Below, piece by piece: positions 8,378-17,037 of a stretch of DNA of 64,000 nt. This DNA is from JAFMDF01 sp965222705 (lineage in GTDB: Bacteria > Bacteroidota > Bacteroidia > Chitinophagales > Saprospiraceae): positions 1 through 64,000 of the forward strand of contig CBDCUO010000016.1 of assembly GCA_965222705.1 (NCBI GenBank), given 5' to 3'. A program made the position numbers and the translations under genes. Within the stretch, counting starts at the first letter, position 1. The number at the start of each line of letters is the position of its first letter. The notes below the pieces were generated by a model. The model had not been told where the DNA came from. It ran no database searches and worked only from the letters and a program-made list of their open reading frames with translations.

Positions 8378-9988
8378 ATGACTAAAGAACAAAAAAAACG
8401 ACTTCGAGCTGACCTCTTTCGTCACCTGGATGGCATTGTCACTGCTCCAACGACCTATACCTTACACCAAAGCGGCATGTTGGATTTTTTATCAAAAAAA
8501 CGAAAAGCCTCCTTAGAAGAACTGAGTAGTACCTTCAACGCTAATGAAGGTTATTTAAATGTTGCTTTGCGGATATTGGCATCCCAAGGATGGTTGGATT
8601 ATGAAGTTGCCAATGATAAAGTTTGGCTTTACATTAATGATAAAAGCACCATTGCTTTTAACTGGCTTCCACTGTATAAAGATGTAGTAGATTTAATGCA
8701 GTATTCGGGAAAATTTCACCGACGAAAATTTGAAAAAGCACCATTTTTAATGTGGGAAGAAATTGCCAAAGTATATCGAAATCACTGCGACATTCAACTT
8801 TCCACTGACGAAAAAATCAATTCTATACAGCAGCAGATTTTAAAACATATTGAAGGCGTTTTGATTGGACCAACGGTGGTAGCCTTGGGTATGGGCGGAA
8901 TGTTTCATAAATATTTTATGGAGGCTTCGTTTATGCCCGAAGAATTCCATCAGGATGCTGAAAGTTTTGAAAAACTACTAGACTTTTTTACCTATTTAGG
9001 GTGGTTCGAGAAGAAAAATAGTACTTACCGATTTACGGATAAAGGTCTTTTTTATGCTAAAAGGGCGAGTGCCTATGGTGTAACAGTATCTTATATCCCT
9101 ACTTTTAGAAAAGTCAAAGAATTAATTTTTGGCGACCCAATGATTTTCTGGAACCTCCCTCCTGGTTTGCCCGAAACCCATGTGGACAGGGCCATGAATA
9201 TTTGGGGAAGCGGCGGTGCGCATTCCGGTTACTTTAATGTGGTGGATGAAATCATCATTGACCTTTTTAACCAACCAATTGCCGATCAACCCAAGGGCAT
9301 TTTGGACATGGGGTGTGGCAATGGCGCATTTATAATCCATTTGTTTGACGTCATAGAAAACCGCACCCTGCGTGGGAAAATGCTGGAAGAACACCCTTTG
9401 TTTTTGGTGGGTGCTGATTATAATAAAACTGCTTTGAAAGTAACTAGAGCCAATATTATTCAGGCAGACATTTGGGCAAAAGTTATTTTTGGAGATATTG
9501 GCAGACCTGATCTACTAGCAAAGGATTTGCAAGAAAACTATGGCATTCAGTTAAAAGATTTGCTGAATGTTCGCACTTTTTTGGACCATAATCGAATCTG
9601 GCACGAACCAATCACTAAAACACCGAACCGAAAAAGCACTTCAACTGGGGCGTTTGCCTTTCGAGGCAAACGCCTATCCAATGCAGATGTAGAAGATAAC
9701 TTGCGAGAACATCTGCAAAAATGGGCACCTTATATAAAACAGTTTGGTTTACTAGTAATAGAATTACATACTGTTTCCCCTACCCTTACTGCTCAAAATT
9801 TAGGCAAAACGGCAGCGACTGCTTATGATGCCACTCATGGTTTTTCCGATCAATATATTGTAGAGATTGATGTCTTTCATCAAGCGGCAGCAGAAGTAGG
9901 TTTATTTCCTGTTGAGAAATATTTTGCAAAGTTTCCTAATTCAGAACTAGGAACGGTGAGCATTAATTTGTTAAAGAATAAAATTTGA
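8378..9988 (+). CDS. Class I SAM-dependent methyltransferase with two winged-helix-like repeats
   Basis: The 536-residue protein carries the SAM-binding glycine motif ILDMGCGNGAF at about residue 307. The acidic end of strand two is in VGADYN. The N-terminal half holds two related blocks: one around LDGIVTAPTTYTLHQSGMLD and one around IEGVLIGPTVVALGMGGMF, each followed by a winged-helix-like segment ending in ...GWLDYE or ...GWFEKK. The layout recalls AprA-type/polyketide-associated C-methyltransferases and O-methyltransferases with dimerisation domains. No biosynthetic partner genes lie beside it, so the substrate is unknown. It is monocistronic and convergent with the aldolase gene. Confidence 0.7.
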   Translation: MTKEQKKRLRADLFRHLDGIVTAPTTYTLHQSGMLDFLSKKRKASLEELSSTFNANEGYLNVALRILASQGWLDYEVANDKVWLYINDKSTIAFNWLPLYKDVVDLMQYSGKFHRRKFEKAPFLMWEEIAKVYRNHCDIQLSTDEKINSIQQQILKHIEGVLIGPTVVALGMGGMFHKYFMEASFMPEEFHQDAESFEKLLDFFTYLGWFEKKNSTYRFTDKGLFYAKRASAYGVTVSYIPTFRKVKELIFGDPMIFWNLPPGLPETHVDRAMNIWGSGGAHSGYFNVVDEIIIDLFNQPIADQPKGILDMGCGNGAFIIHLFDVIENRTLRGKMLEEHPLFLVGADYNKTALKVTRANIIQADIWAKVIFGDIGRPDLLAKDLQENYGIQLKDLLNVRTFLDHNRIWHEPITKTPNRKSTSTGAFAFRGKRLSNADVEDNLREHLQKWAPYIKQFGLLVIELHTVSPTLTAQNLGKTAATAYDATHGFSDQYIVEIDVFHQAAAEVGLFPVEKYFAKFPNSELGTVSINLLKNKI

Positions 9989-10038
9989 TAGAAACATCCT
10001 GATATTTTTAATATTAAAAAACAAAGCCCCTCCCCTAT
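9987..10038. repeat. About 50-bp 3' element, copy 1 (second copy at 49374)
   Basis: This segment contains the palindrome TTTTTAATATTAAAAA followed by a CCCCTCCCCTAT tail. It closely matches 49374-49425. Both copies sit between gene ends (here between the convergent methyltransferase and aldolase genes), so a bidirectional terminator or a dispersed repeat is likely. Confidence 0.6.
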
Positions 10039-10100
10039 TTTTGTCAACCTATGGCAGAACAATAAATTTGGTTGACAATCAAATTGCTTACATTTCTCTT

Positions 10101-10730
10101 TTACAAAGTAATATGTACACGCATTTTTTTTGCTTGTAAAGTAATAGCCTCAAAATTTCCATTATTGATGAGTTGCTTATTGACCAAAGTGCTTCCAACT
10201 CCTAAACATACTGCTCCATTTTCAAGCCATTCTGCGGCATTTTCTACCGTAATGCCACCCGTTGGCATAATTGGAATATAAGGCATCGGTGCCTTTACTG
10301 CTTTAAAATAGGGTAAGCCAAAAGTAGCGGCAGGAAATAATTTAACGACATCAGCACCCCATTCATAAGCCTGTAAAATTTCTGTTGGCGTTAAAGCACC
10401 TGACATCACAGGCTTGCCATAACTGTGTGCCATTTCAATAACCTCTTTTTTAGTGGTAGGGGTCACAATAAATTCCGCTCCAGCTTGAATAGCTGCCTTG
10501 CAGGTTGCGGCATCTACCACCGAACCAACCCCAGGTAAAATTCCTGTATGTTGAGCGAGTTTTTCTATTTCTTGGAGAGCATTAGGCGTACCAACAGTAA
10601 CTTCAATGGCATTTACCCCTCCTTCATATAAAGCTACAGCTGTTTGATAAACTTGCTTGGCTTCCGCGAGTCTGATGATAGCGATTATTTTGGTATCCAA
10701 TAATGCAGCTAAAATTTGTGCCTTGGTCAT
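10101..10730 (-). CDS. eda: 2-keto-3-deoxy-6-phosphogluconate/galactonate aldolase
   Basis: The 209-residue protein is a complete class I KDPG-type aldolase. Glu43 lies in AIEVTVGTP, the phosphate/pyruvate-site motif is PGVGSV, the Schiff-base Lys130 is in DVVKLFPA, and the PTGGI loop follows. It would split 2-keto-3-deoxy-6-phospho-galactonate or -gluconate into pyruvate and glyceraldehyde-3-phosphate. It is the last gene of the minus-strand cluster enolase - aldehyde dehydrogenase - kinase - aldolase, which is the established route for 3,6-anhydrogalactose. The stereochemistry (gluconate or galactonate) cannot be read from the sequence; the context favours galactonate. Confidence 0.9.
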   Translation of the reverse strand: MTKAQILAALLDTKIIAIIRLAEAKQVYQTAVALYEGGVNAIEVTVGTPNALQEIEKLAQHTGILPGVGSVVDAATCKAAIQAGAEFIVTPTTKKEVIEMAHSYGKPVMSGALTPTEILQAYEWGADVVKLFPAATFGLPYFKAVKAPMPYIPIMPTGGITVENAAEWLENGAVCLGVGSTLVNKQLINNGNFEAITLQAKKMRVHITL

Positions 10731-10793
10731 GCTAAGATTTTTTGTCGTAAGATGAGTTCCACTTGGAAAATATATTACCCGCCTTTAGCCTAT

Positions 10794-11813
10794 TTACCGT
10801 TTCACATACCCTAATACATTTCCATTTGCAATATGCAATAATTCTTCTTCCGTCATATAATTGATGTCTCCATGAAGGGTTTGGGTTACTCCAAAAGCAG
10901 CCGTTCCGAAATTAACAATTTCTTCTACTGACCAATTTTGAATAAGGCCGTGTAACATCGCTGCAGCAAAGGCATCCCCACCGCCTAATCGGTCCACCAC
11001 TCTAACGTCAAGAGGTTGACTAAAATAGTACTCTTCTTTCTTTATCATACCTCCTAGCAAATTCTTGTTCGCACTTTTTTGTAAGCGCAAAGTCATCCCA
11101 ATCCACTCAAAGTTACCCAGTTTTTCTAGTTGTTCAGCGGCTTGTTGACTCGCTTTTTCCAAACTTGCATAATCTTGGACGGCATCCGTTTTAATACCAA
11201 AAACATCATAAGCTGACCCCGTATTACCAATTAAAATATCAACAAAAGGTAAGACACTTTCAAAAGAGGTACGAGCTGCTGCTTTGGACCAAAGGGTTCG
11301 GCGATAGTTTAAATCAAAAACTATCTTCACACCCTTTTTTTTAGCAATAGGCAAGGCAATATTAATATTATCTCGACAAGTTTGAGACAAGGCAGGGGTA
11401 ATCCCTGTCAGGACAAAATAGGAAGCATTTTCAAAAATATTAGACCATTGTTCTGCATCAATAGAGCTATTACAGATAGAAGAGTCCTTACGGTCATAAG
11501 TCACCCTTGTCCCTCGAATGGCCGTACCATGTTCGATATAATAAGCCCCTACCCTACCTCCATTCCAGATAATATGATTAGTTTGAATGCCAAATTTTTG
11601 TAAAAATTGATTGGCTGAACGGCCAACAGGATTTTTTGGTAATGCTGTGATAAAGGAGGTAGAATGCCCTAATATTGCTAAATCTGCAATAATATTTGCC
11701 TCAGCCCCAGCAAAGCCCATTTTGAGGGTATTGGTTTGCTCTATTAAGTCTCTATGCTCAGTTGGAGAAAGACGCAATAATACCTCTCCGTAACCGATTA
11801 TCTTTTTATTCAT
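10794..11813 (-). CDS. kdgK: 2-keto-3-deoxy-sugar-acid kinase (PfkB/ribokinase family)
   Basis: The 339-residue PfkB-family kinase has the N-terminal FAGAEANIIADLAILG substrate-binding motif, the VFDLNYRRTLW motif typical of KDG kinases, and the C-terminal GGGDAFAAAML signature with catalytic Asp280. It would phosphorylate 2-keto-3-deoxygalactonate or -gluconate at C6, feeding the aldolase 63 bp downstream. The upstream gap contains several hairpins, so expression may be partly independent of the dehydrogenase gene. No PUL operator is seen directly in front of it. Confidence 0.88.
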   Translation of the reverse strand: MNKKIIGYGEVLLRLSPTEHRDLIEQTNTLKMGFAGAEANIIADLAILGHSTSFITALPKNPVGRSANQFLQKFGIQTNHIIWNGGRVGAYYIEHGTAIRGTRVTYDRKDSSICNSSIDAEQWSNIFENASYFVLTGITPALSQTCRDNINIALPIAKKKGVKIVFDLNYRRTLWSKAAARTSFESVLPFVDILIGNTGSAYDVFGIKTDAVQDYASLEKASQQAAEQLEKLGNFEWIGMTLRLQKSANKNLLGGMIKKEEYYFSQPLDVRVVDRLGGGDAFAAAMLHGLIQNWSVEEIVNFGTAAFGVTQTLHGDINYMTEEELLHIANGNVLGYVKR

Positions 11814-11830
11814 TCTATTCCTTCGATGTG

Positions 11831-11853
11831 GTCGCCAAATTCATTTGGCTGAC
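11831..11853. repeat. GCCRAAT hairpin repeat, copy upstream of kdgK
   Basis: The core GCCAAAT TC ATTTGGC is flanked by GTC and GAC. It belongs to the same family as the hairpins at 12105-12120 and 13642-13664. Confidence 0.6.
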
Positions 11854-12017
11854 CGAAATGTAAACAAATTTCTATTTACCAATTTTGTAAAACAGTATAA
11901 TAGCGCATTTTAGAAAAATAATAGCACGGGCAATAAGTTTTTAATATTTCGACAACCTTATTATCCAGTAATTTCCCATTCCTGGATAATTTAATTGCTT
12001 GAAAATGAATGTTTTAA

Positions 12018-12048
12018 ATTACTGGATAACGGGAAGTTATCCAGTAAT
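12018..12048. repeat. Perfect 13-bp-stem hairpin with TTATCCAG half-sites
   Basis: ATTACTGGATAAC and GTTATCCAGTAAT are perfectly complementary around the 5-nt loop GGGAA. A further TTATCCAGTAAT lies at 11961-11972 and an inverted CTGGATAA at 11982-11989. This could be a terminator or attenuator between the dehydrogenase and kinase genes, or a palindromic operator. Confidence 0.65.
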
Positions 12049-12104
12049 ACTGCTCCCCAAATTGCCAGAGCTATAATATAGACTAATTGTTACGTGTACA
12101 ACCT

Positions 12105-12120
12105 GCCAAATGAATTTGGC
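12105..12120. repeat. GCCRAAT hairpin repeat, copy downstream of aldehyde dehydrogenase
   Basis: GCCAAAT GA ATTTGGC lies 15 bp beyond the dehydrogenase stop codon (12135-12137 on the minus strand). It belongs to the same family as 11831-11853 and 13642-13664. Confidence 0.6.
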
Positions 12121-12134
12121 GATTACATTATTCC

Positions 12135-13572
12135 TTATAGTGTTATGGTAACCCGTTTTTTCACTAAATAATCATCTAAAGCTAAATGAGAACAATCGTG
12201 TCCAATACCACTATTTTTAATTCCCCCATGTGGAAGATAGATGGAATATTTCACGCCATTGATTTGAATTTCACCAAATTCCAATTCTCTAGAAAAACGC
12301 TCTATTCTTGGGTGATTATTGGTAAAAAGGTAAGAAGCTAACCCATGTTCGGTATCGTTAGCCATTTGGATAACTCCTTCTTCTGTTTTAAAACGGACAA
12401 AAGACGCAATTGGGCCGAAAGTCTCTTCCTGATAAACCCGCATTTCGGGCGTAACGTCGGTTAAAACAGTCGGTTCGAACCAATAACCTTTATCAAAACC
12501 TTCGGGAATTTTTCCTCCAGTTTGTAAAATAGCCCCTTTATCTAAGGCATCTTTGATTAAAATTGGCATTCTTTCTTGTGCTGCCTTCGTTGCTAAAGGA
12601 CCCATATCTGGTTTTTCATCTGGACCAAAACCTAACTTTAATTTTTTTCACTCTTTCAACATAAGCTTCAACAAATTGGTCATAAATAGAATCTTGGATA
12701 AAAAAGCGGTTAGCAGCGACACAAATTTGCCCACAATTACCATATTTGATACCAATGGCTAAGTCTAAAGCTGCCTCCATATCCGCATCATCGAATACAA
12801 TAAAAGGGGCATTACCTCCTAACTCCATGCTTAGTTTTTTGATGGAAGATGCGCTATCTCGAATGACTCTTCTACCAGTAGTTGTAGAGCCAATCATGGT
12901 AACTACCCTAGGAATCGTGCTTTGGGAAAGGGTCGTACCAATCGTTTGCGGTGAACCACATAAAATATTTATCACTCCAGCAGGAAAATCAATTTCGGCT
13001 AGTATTTGTCCTAGAACATAAGCTGAAACAGGAGATACTTCAGATGGCTTAATAACAATACTACATCCCGCAGCCAACGCAGGGCCAATCTTGAAACCTA
13101 CATTTAGCAAAGGAAAATTCCACGCAAGATAAGCCACCACCACGCCTGCTGGTTGATGCACCATTTTATGTCGGTGTGTATTTTCATAATCAGGAATTTG
13201 TTCATCCCGTAAATGTTTCATAGCGTTGGGATACCATTCTAAACCGTTGATGACAGCTTCAATGTCTTCCCAAGCACTATCATAGGTTTTTCCCATTTCA
13301 TAGACCATTGCTTTCCTCAATAAATCTTCTTTGTTTAAGATTGTTTGGCGCAATTTCATCATCCATTCTGTTCTTTCTGCTAATGATAAAGCAGACCAAT
13401 ATTTGAATCCTTTTTGGGCAGCTTCCAAAGCTATTAAAGCGTCCTTTTTATTAGCCCAGGCTATTTCTGCTATTTTTTCTTCTGTAGCTGGGCAAATGAT
13501 TGTTTGTTGTTGAGCATCAATAGCATCCACTAACTTTCCGTCAATGTATAGTTTAAGATAACCGAAATCCAT
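12135..13572 (-). CDS. Aldehyde dehydrogenase, probable 3,6-anhydrogalactose dehydrogenase, one frameshift
   Basis: This is an NAD(P)-dependent aldehyde dehydrogenase split into two frames. The N-terminal frame (13572 to 12616) holds WNFPLLN, the nucleotide-site loop GSTTTGRR, general-base Glu250 in MELGGNAPF and catalytic Cys284 in GQICVAANR. The C-terminal frame holds YQEETFGPI and the oligomerisation end. Removing one base from the T7 run at 12642-12648 joins them through KLKLGFGPDEKPDMGPL and gives 478 residues, the family's usual length. It sits between the enolase-superfamily gene and the sugar-acid kinase. Oxidation of 3,6-anhydrogalactose to the acid is therefore the best inference; succinate-semialdehyde-type dehydrogenases are the closest general relatives. 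Confidence 0.82.
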
Positions 13573-13641
13573 TATTTATTCTTTTGTAGTCACCCAATAT
13601 TGGATGGACCCTAATTTCTTAATAATAAACTCATCAATTCA

Positions 13642-13664
13642 GTCAGCCGAATGAATTCGGCGAC
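13642..13664. repeat. GCCRAAT hairpin repeat, copy downstream of the enolase-superfamily gene
   Basis: GCCGAAT GA ATTCGGC (13646-13661) is flanked by GTC and GAC arms. The matched G/A changes in both arms, compared with the other two copies, are compensatory and suggest selection on the hairpin. Confidence 0.6.
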
Positions 13665-13672
13665 TACAAAAT

Positions 13673-14827
13673 TTAACTAATTTTAATACCGTTTTTATGC
13701 TGTTGTGTATAGAATTGCAGCGCATCCTCATTGACTTCTATCCCTAACCCATGTCTTTGAGGTACTTCAATATATCCATCTTTTAATTGAATGGAGGGAA
13801 TCGTTAGTTGCTCCCGAATTCCATTTTCGGTACGGTCATATTCTATATAACAATCTGCAGGAAATAATCGACCTGGAATGGGTTCTAAATTGGCAATAAA
13901 ATTTAATGCCGTATGAAAAGCGATACCTGTCCCCCAAGTATGTGGAATAATCTCTATCCCATAAGTACTTGCCAAAGCAGCAATTCGTTTAGCCTCGGTT
14001 AAGCCGCCAGCAGAACATATATCTATTTGTAAAATATCCACACATTCATTTTTTAACAGCTGGTGGTGGCCATATCTCAGGTATTCACATTCTCCTCCTG
14101 CTATAGGGATAGTCGTTTTTTCTCTTAATGATTTGTAGTGATGATAAAATTCTGGAGAGACCGGTTCTTCAAACCAGCTGATGTCATACGGTTCGATTAA
14201 TCTAGATAATTCCGCCGCCTCTCTCAAAGAATAGGCATGATTGGAATCTACCATCAATTTAATGTCTTTACCAATGGCTTCCCTAATGGCTTTTACAAAG
14301 ACCACATCTTTTTCGATAGTATAGCCTACCTTCATTTTTACGGCTTTGAATCCTTGTTGCACATAATTGATTGCCTCTTCCACTAATTTTTCGGTAAGAT
14401 TATTAGATTCAGAGAAGTATAACCCCGTTGCATAAGGCATCACTCGTTGTCTATGCTGTCCACCCAATAAAACGCTAACGGGTAATTCTAGTGCTTTCCC
14501 TTTGATGTCCCAAAGTGCAATATCCAATGCGCTTATAGATGCCACTAAAATACCTCTTCTTGCGTAATCCAATGTTTTCCGATACAAATTGAACCAAATT
14601 GTTTCTTGTTGAAGCGGGTCTTTACCAATTAATAAAGGAGTAAGTTGTTTGATTCCTGCTTGTAATACGCTTGCTGGACCATATCCTTCTCCCCATCCAC
14701 AAATTCCACAATCTGTTGTTATTTTGACAATACATATTTTTCTTTCTTGATAAGTCCATTGAGAAAAGAAAAAGGGTTCTGCCAATTGGTCGGATAGTAA
14801 AAAACTTTCAACTTTCGTAATTTTCAT
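13673..14827 (-). CDS. Enolase-superfamily (mandelate racemase group) enzyme, probable 3,6-anhydrogalactonate cycloisomerase
   Basis: The 384-residue protein has the complete mandelate racemase/muconate-lactonising set. Lys164-x-Lys166 is in VKMKVG. The metal ligands are Asp194 (VDSNHAY), Glu220 or 221 (WFEEPV) and Glu246 (GGECEY). Asp269 and His296 (PHTWGTG) form the catalytic dyad. Acid-sugar dehydratases and 3,6-anhydrogalactonate cycloisomerases share this architecture. It is the first gene of the minus-strand operon that continues with aldehyde dehydrogenase, sugar-acid kinase and aldolase, and a copy of the PUL operator lies 61 bp upstream. I infer the cycloisomerase role; a galactonate dehydratase role is the main alternative. 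Confidence 0.82.
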   Translation of the reverse strand: MKITKVESFLLSDQLAEPFFFSQWTYQERKICIVKITTDCGICGWGEGYGPASVLQAGIKQLTPLLIGKDPLQQETIWFNLYRKTLDYARRGILVASISALDIALWDIKGKALELPVSVLLGGQHRQRVMPYATGLYFSESNNLTEKLVEEAINYVQQGFKAVKMKVGYTIEKDVVFVKAIREAIGKDIKLMVDSNHAYSLREAAELSRLIEPYDISWFEEPVSPEFYHHYKSLREKTTIPIAGGECEYLRYGHHQLLKNECVDILQIDICSAGGLTEAKRIAALASTYGIEIIPHTWGTGIAFHTALNFIANLEPIPGRLFPADCYIEYDRTENGIREQLTIPSIQLKDGYIEVPQRHGLGIEVNEDALQFYTQQHKNGIKIS

Positions 14828-14857
14828 TCCTTGCGTTTAAAGAATTATAGATAGTGG

Positions 14858-14926
14858 CAAAAATAGTGGAAGGATGAAAGGGAATATTCAATGAGAATTA
14901 TCCTGTTTTAGATTTTTTTTACCCTA
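14858..14926 (-). promoter_or_regulatory. PUL operator copy A plus promoter core, driving the anhydrogalactose operon
   Basis: Read on the minus strand, 14926-14888 is a 39-bp copy of the shared element. It starts TAGGGTAA and has a second half-site, GGATAA, exactly 21 bp later. A Bacteroidota -7 element of the form TAnnTTTG (TATTTTTG, 14865-14858) follows 22 bp after the element. The predicted leader to ATG 14827 is about 24 nt. Four other copies precede other PUL transcription units. Confidence 0.8.
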
Positions 14927-15266
14927 TTTCTCTCCTTTTTTAGGATTATTGGAATACTCAGCCATTACTATTAAATATTGACAATAACGAATCATCTTTT
15001 TTGATTTTGAATGGACGCTTTTAGAATCCCCTTTAGCTAACAAATGGCACTTTCTAAAATTGTTTGAGAATTCTATTGTTGGGTTTTCTATAGGCACTAG
15101 TATCTTAAGTTTTCCTCTTTAATTTGAGCTTGTTAAGTCTTTTTATAGCTTTTAAAATTGAAATAAATCTAAACAAAACCTAAACATTTCTTATTTTTCA
15201 ATTTCAAAAACCTTTACTTTTTAAAATATTTTCTGACATTTAAACTAATTATTCAATTGTTTTATA
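14927..15266. other. Intergenic region between divergent catabolic operon and TPR regulator
   Basis: Beyond operator A, this roughly 340-bp A+T-rich gap contains no gene and no repeat that I can support. It must hold the promoter of the TPR-HTH regulator, but no convincing TTTG/TAnnTTTG pair stood out. Confidence 0.4.
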
Positions 15267-16922
15267 ATGTATTCCAACAACCTCATGAAAAAACAAACTA
15301 AACAGTACTTAAAAACGACCTTAACAGGACTGATGTTTTTTTGTTATTGTTTTGTATTTGCTACTATTAACATTGTTAAGCCACACAACTTACCAGAAGC
15401 ATTTGGAAAAGCAAAAAAATTAAAGTTTGAACAACCCGATAGCGCCGTCCACCAATTAACTTTAATACACGAAGTGGCTTCAGAAACTTTAGATACAATG
15501 ATGGCCATAAAATCCTTAATGGAATTGGCAAGCGTTTATGGTCATCAAGCCAATTATAAAGCTTCCTATGACCAATTATGGTCGGCACTTCTCTTAGCAG
15601 ATGCCGCTCAGCAAGAATTAACTAAATCTTTTATTTATAAGGCTATTGGCCGTTATTATAGTTTTTTTAATCGAAAAGAGAAAGCGGTTACTTTTTTACA
15701 ATTAGCCATTGACCTAAAGAAGCAACATATAAATGATAATGACTTGTCCAAAGCACATCTAGCGGATAACTATCATGCATTTGTAGCCACTTATCGAGAA
15801 TTGAATGAACCGCAATTGGCGCAACAATATTTAGATAGTGCTTTCTTATATTATAAACCAAACATAAGTACTCCAGATTTATCTTATTTGAATTTTGAGC
15901 AGGCTGTTTTATATAATGTAAGCAGACAACCTGAAAAAGCAATAGCTATCTTCAAAGAAATTCTTCCTTGGTTTGAACAAAATCGAGTCAATTATCAAGT
16001 TTTGGTTTATAACTATTTAGGGGATAGTTTTAAATTATTAGGAGATTATAAGCAAAGTAAAAATAGCTACCAAAAGGCTTTAGCTATTTCTGAACAATGC
16101 AAATGCCATATAGACTTTACCCCATTAATATACGAAAGACTTTATGTGGTAAATTATAGACAAGGGAAATATCAAGAAGCCGCAGTACACCTAAAAAGAG
16201 CGAAAGATTTAGATGCCCTTTTTTTTGATAGTCGTAGTGAAGGCAACCGACCACTATTAGAAATTCAAGATGCTTTTAGACAAACCAAAGAAGCGCAAGC
16301 AAAATACCTAAAAGAGCAACAACTCCTTCAATTAGAGCAACAACAAAAAGTCTCTTTTTTAGAAAAAATCCTATTGATTGGATGCATAGGGTTCTTACTA
16401 CTATTTGGCTTTCTTTACTTTAGGTATGTTCGAGCGAAATATAAAGCTGAAAAGCAACTCATCAGAAAAAAACAAGAATTGGAAATTCAAAAAACGAATG
16501 AACTTGTTGAATTTAAAAACAAAGAATTAGCCGCTTTTGCTTTAAAATTGATTGAAAAGGAGAATTTTATAGGTGCTTTAAAAGATAAATTATCCAAAGA
16601 AAAAGGAGAGATAAAGCGGCAAGAATTGGAAAAATTAGTCCATTCGGCCGAAAACAGTTCCCAAGAAAATTGGAAGGAATTCGAAGCTAGGTTTGTATCT
16701 GTGAATGATAGTTTTTATGAAAAATTAAAAACAAAGTTTCCAAAATTGACCCAAGGTGACTTAAAATTGTGTGCGCTTATAAAATTAAATTTTTCTAGCA
16801 AAGAAATGGCAAAATTAACAGGTATTTCTGTGGATAGTATGCACACTACTCGCTCCCGATTGCGTAAAAAGTTGAACCTTGTAAAGGGGAGTAATCTGAA
16901 GGAATTTATAGCTAATATCTAA
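15267..16922 (+). CDS. Membrane-spanning TPR sensor-regulator with C-terminal LuxR-like helix-turn-helix
   Basis: The 551-residue protein has an N-terminal export signal (MKKQTKQYLKTTLTGLMFFC; ATG 15285 is an alternative start). About 300 residues of TPR helices follow, then a transmembrane helix at about 366-386 (ILLIGCIGFLLLFGFLYF), a charged coiled coil, and a LuxR-like HTH at about 495-540 (LTQGDLKLCALIKLNFSSKE then MAKLTGISVDSMHTTRSRLR). This is a common Bacteroidota one-component architecture in which periplasmic TPRs control a cytoplasmic DNA-binding domain. It lies beside the AraC regulator and between two operator-bearing units, so it probably regulates the PUL, though its target is not shown by the sequence. 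Confidence 0.8.
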   Translation: MYSNNLMKKQTKQYLKTTLTGLMFFCYCFVFATINIVKPHNLPEAFGKAKKLKFEQPDSAVHQLTLIHEVASETLDTMMAIKSLMELASVYGHQANYKASYDQLWSALLLADAAQQELTKSFIYKAIGRYYSFFNRKEKAVTFLQLAIDLKKQHINDNDLSKAHLADNYHAFVATYRELNEPQLAQQYLDSAFLYYKPNISTPDLSYLNFEQAVLYNVSRQPEKAIAIFKEILPWFEQNRVNYQVLVYNYLGDSFKLLGDYKQSKNSYQKALAISEQCKCHIDFTPLIYERLYVVNYRQGKYQEAAVHLKRAKDLDALFFDSRSEGNRPLLEIQDAFRQTKEAQAKYLKEQQLLQLEQQQKVSFLEKILLIGCIGFLLLFGFLYFRYVRAKYKAEKQLIRKKQELEIQKTNELVEFKNKELAAFALKLIEKENFIGALKDKLSKEKGEIKRQELEKLVHSAENSSQENWKEFEARFVSVNDSFYEKLKTKFPKLTQGDLKLCALIKLNFSSKEMAKLTGISVDSMHTTRSRLRKKLNLVKGSNLKEFIANI

Positions 16923-16925
16923 ATA

Positions 16926-17033
16926 AAGTTCAAGTGTCAAGTTCAAATTCATAGTCCACGCCGATAAAATTCGGAATTTCAAATAATTTAGGAGGAGAAT
17001 TGCACTTGATACTTGAACTTGGGACTTGAACTT
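16926..17033. repeat. Inverted repeat built from CAAGTTCAAGT units
   Basis: The 21-bp arms at 16926-16946 and 17013-17033 match at 19 positions as an inverted repeat and enclose the gap before the AraC gene. Related units recur near 24791-24816. It is probably a dispersed palindromic repeat acting as a terminator for the TPR gene. Confidence 0.6.
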
Positions 17034-17037
17034 AATA

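Larger units (their letters stand above)
11814..12134. other. Intergenic region with multiple hairpins between aldehyde dehydrogenase and kinase
   Basis: This 321-bp gap has no gene. At 11831-11853 and 12105-12120 it holds two copies of a GCCAAAT-NN-ATTTGGC hairpin. Between them are four TTATCCAG half-sites arranged as inverted repeats. Two (11961-11968 and 11982-11989) form a short stem. The others form a perfect 13-bp stem at 12018-12048. Confidence 0.65.
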
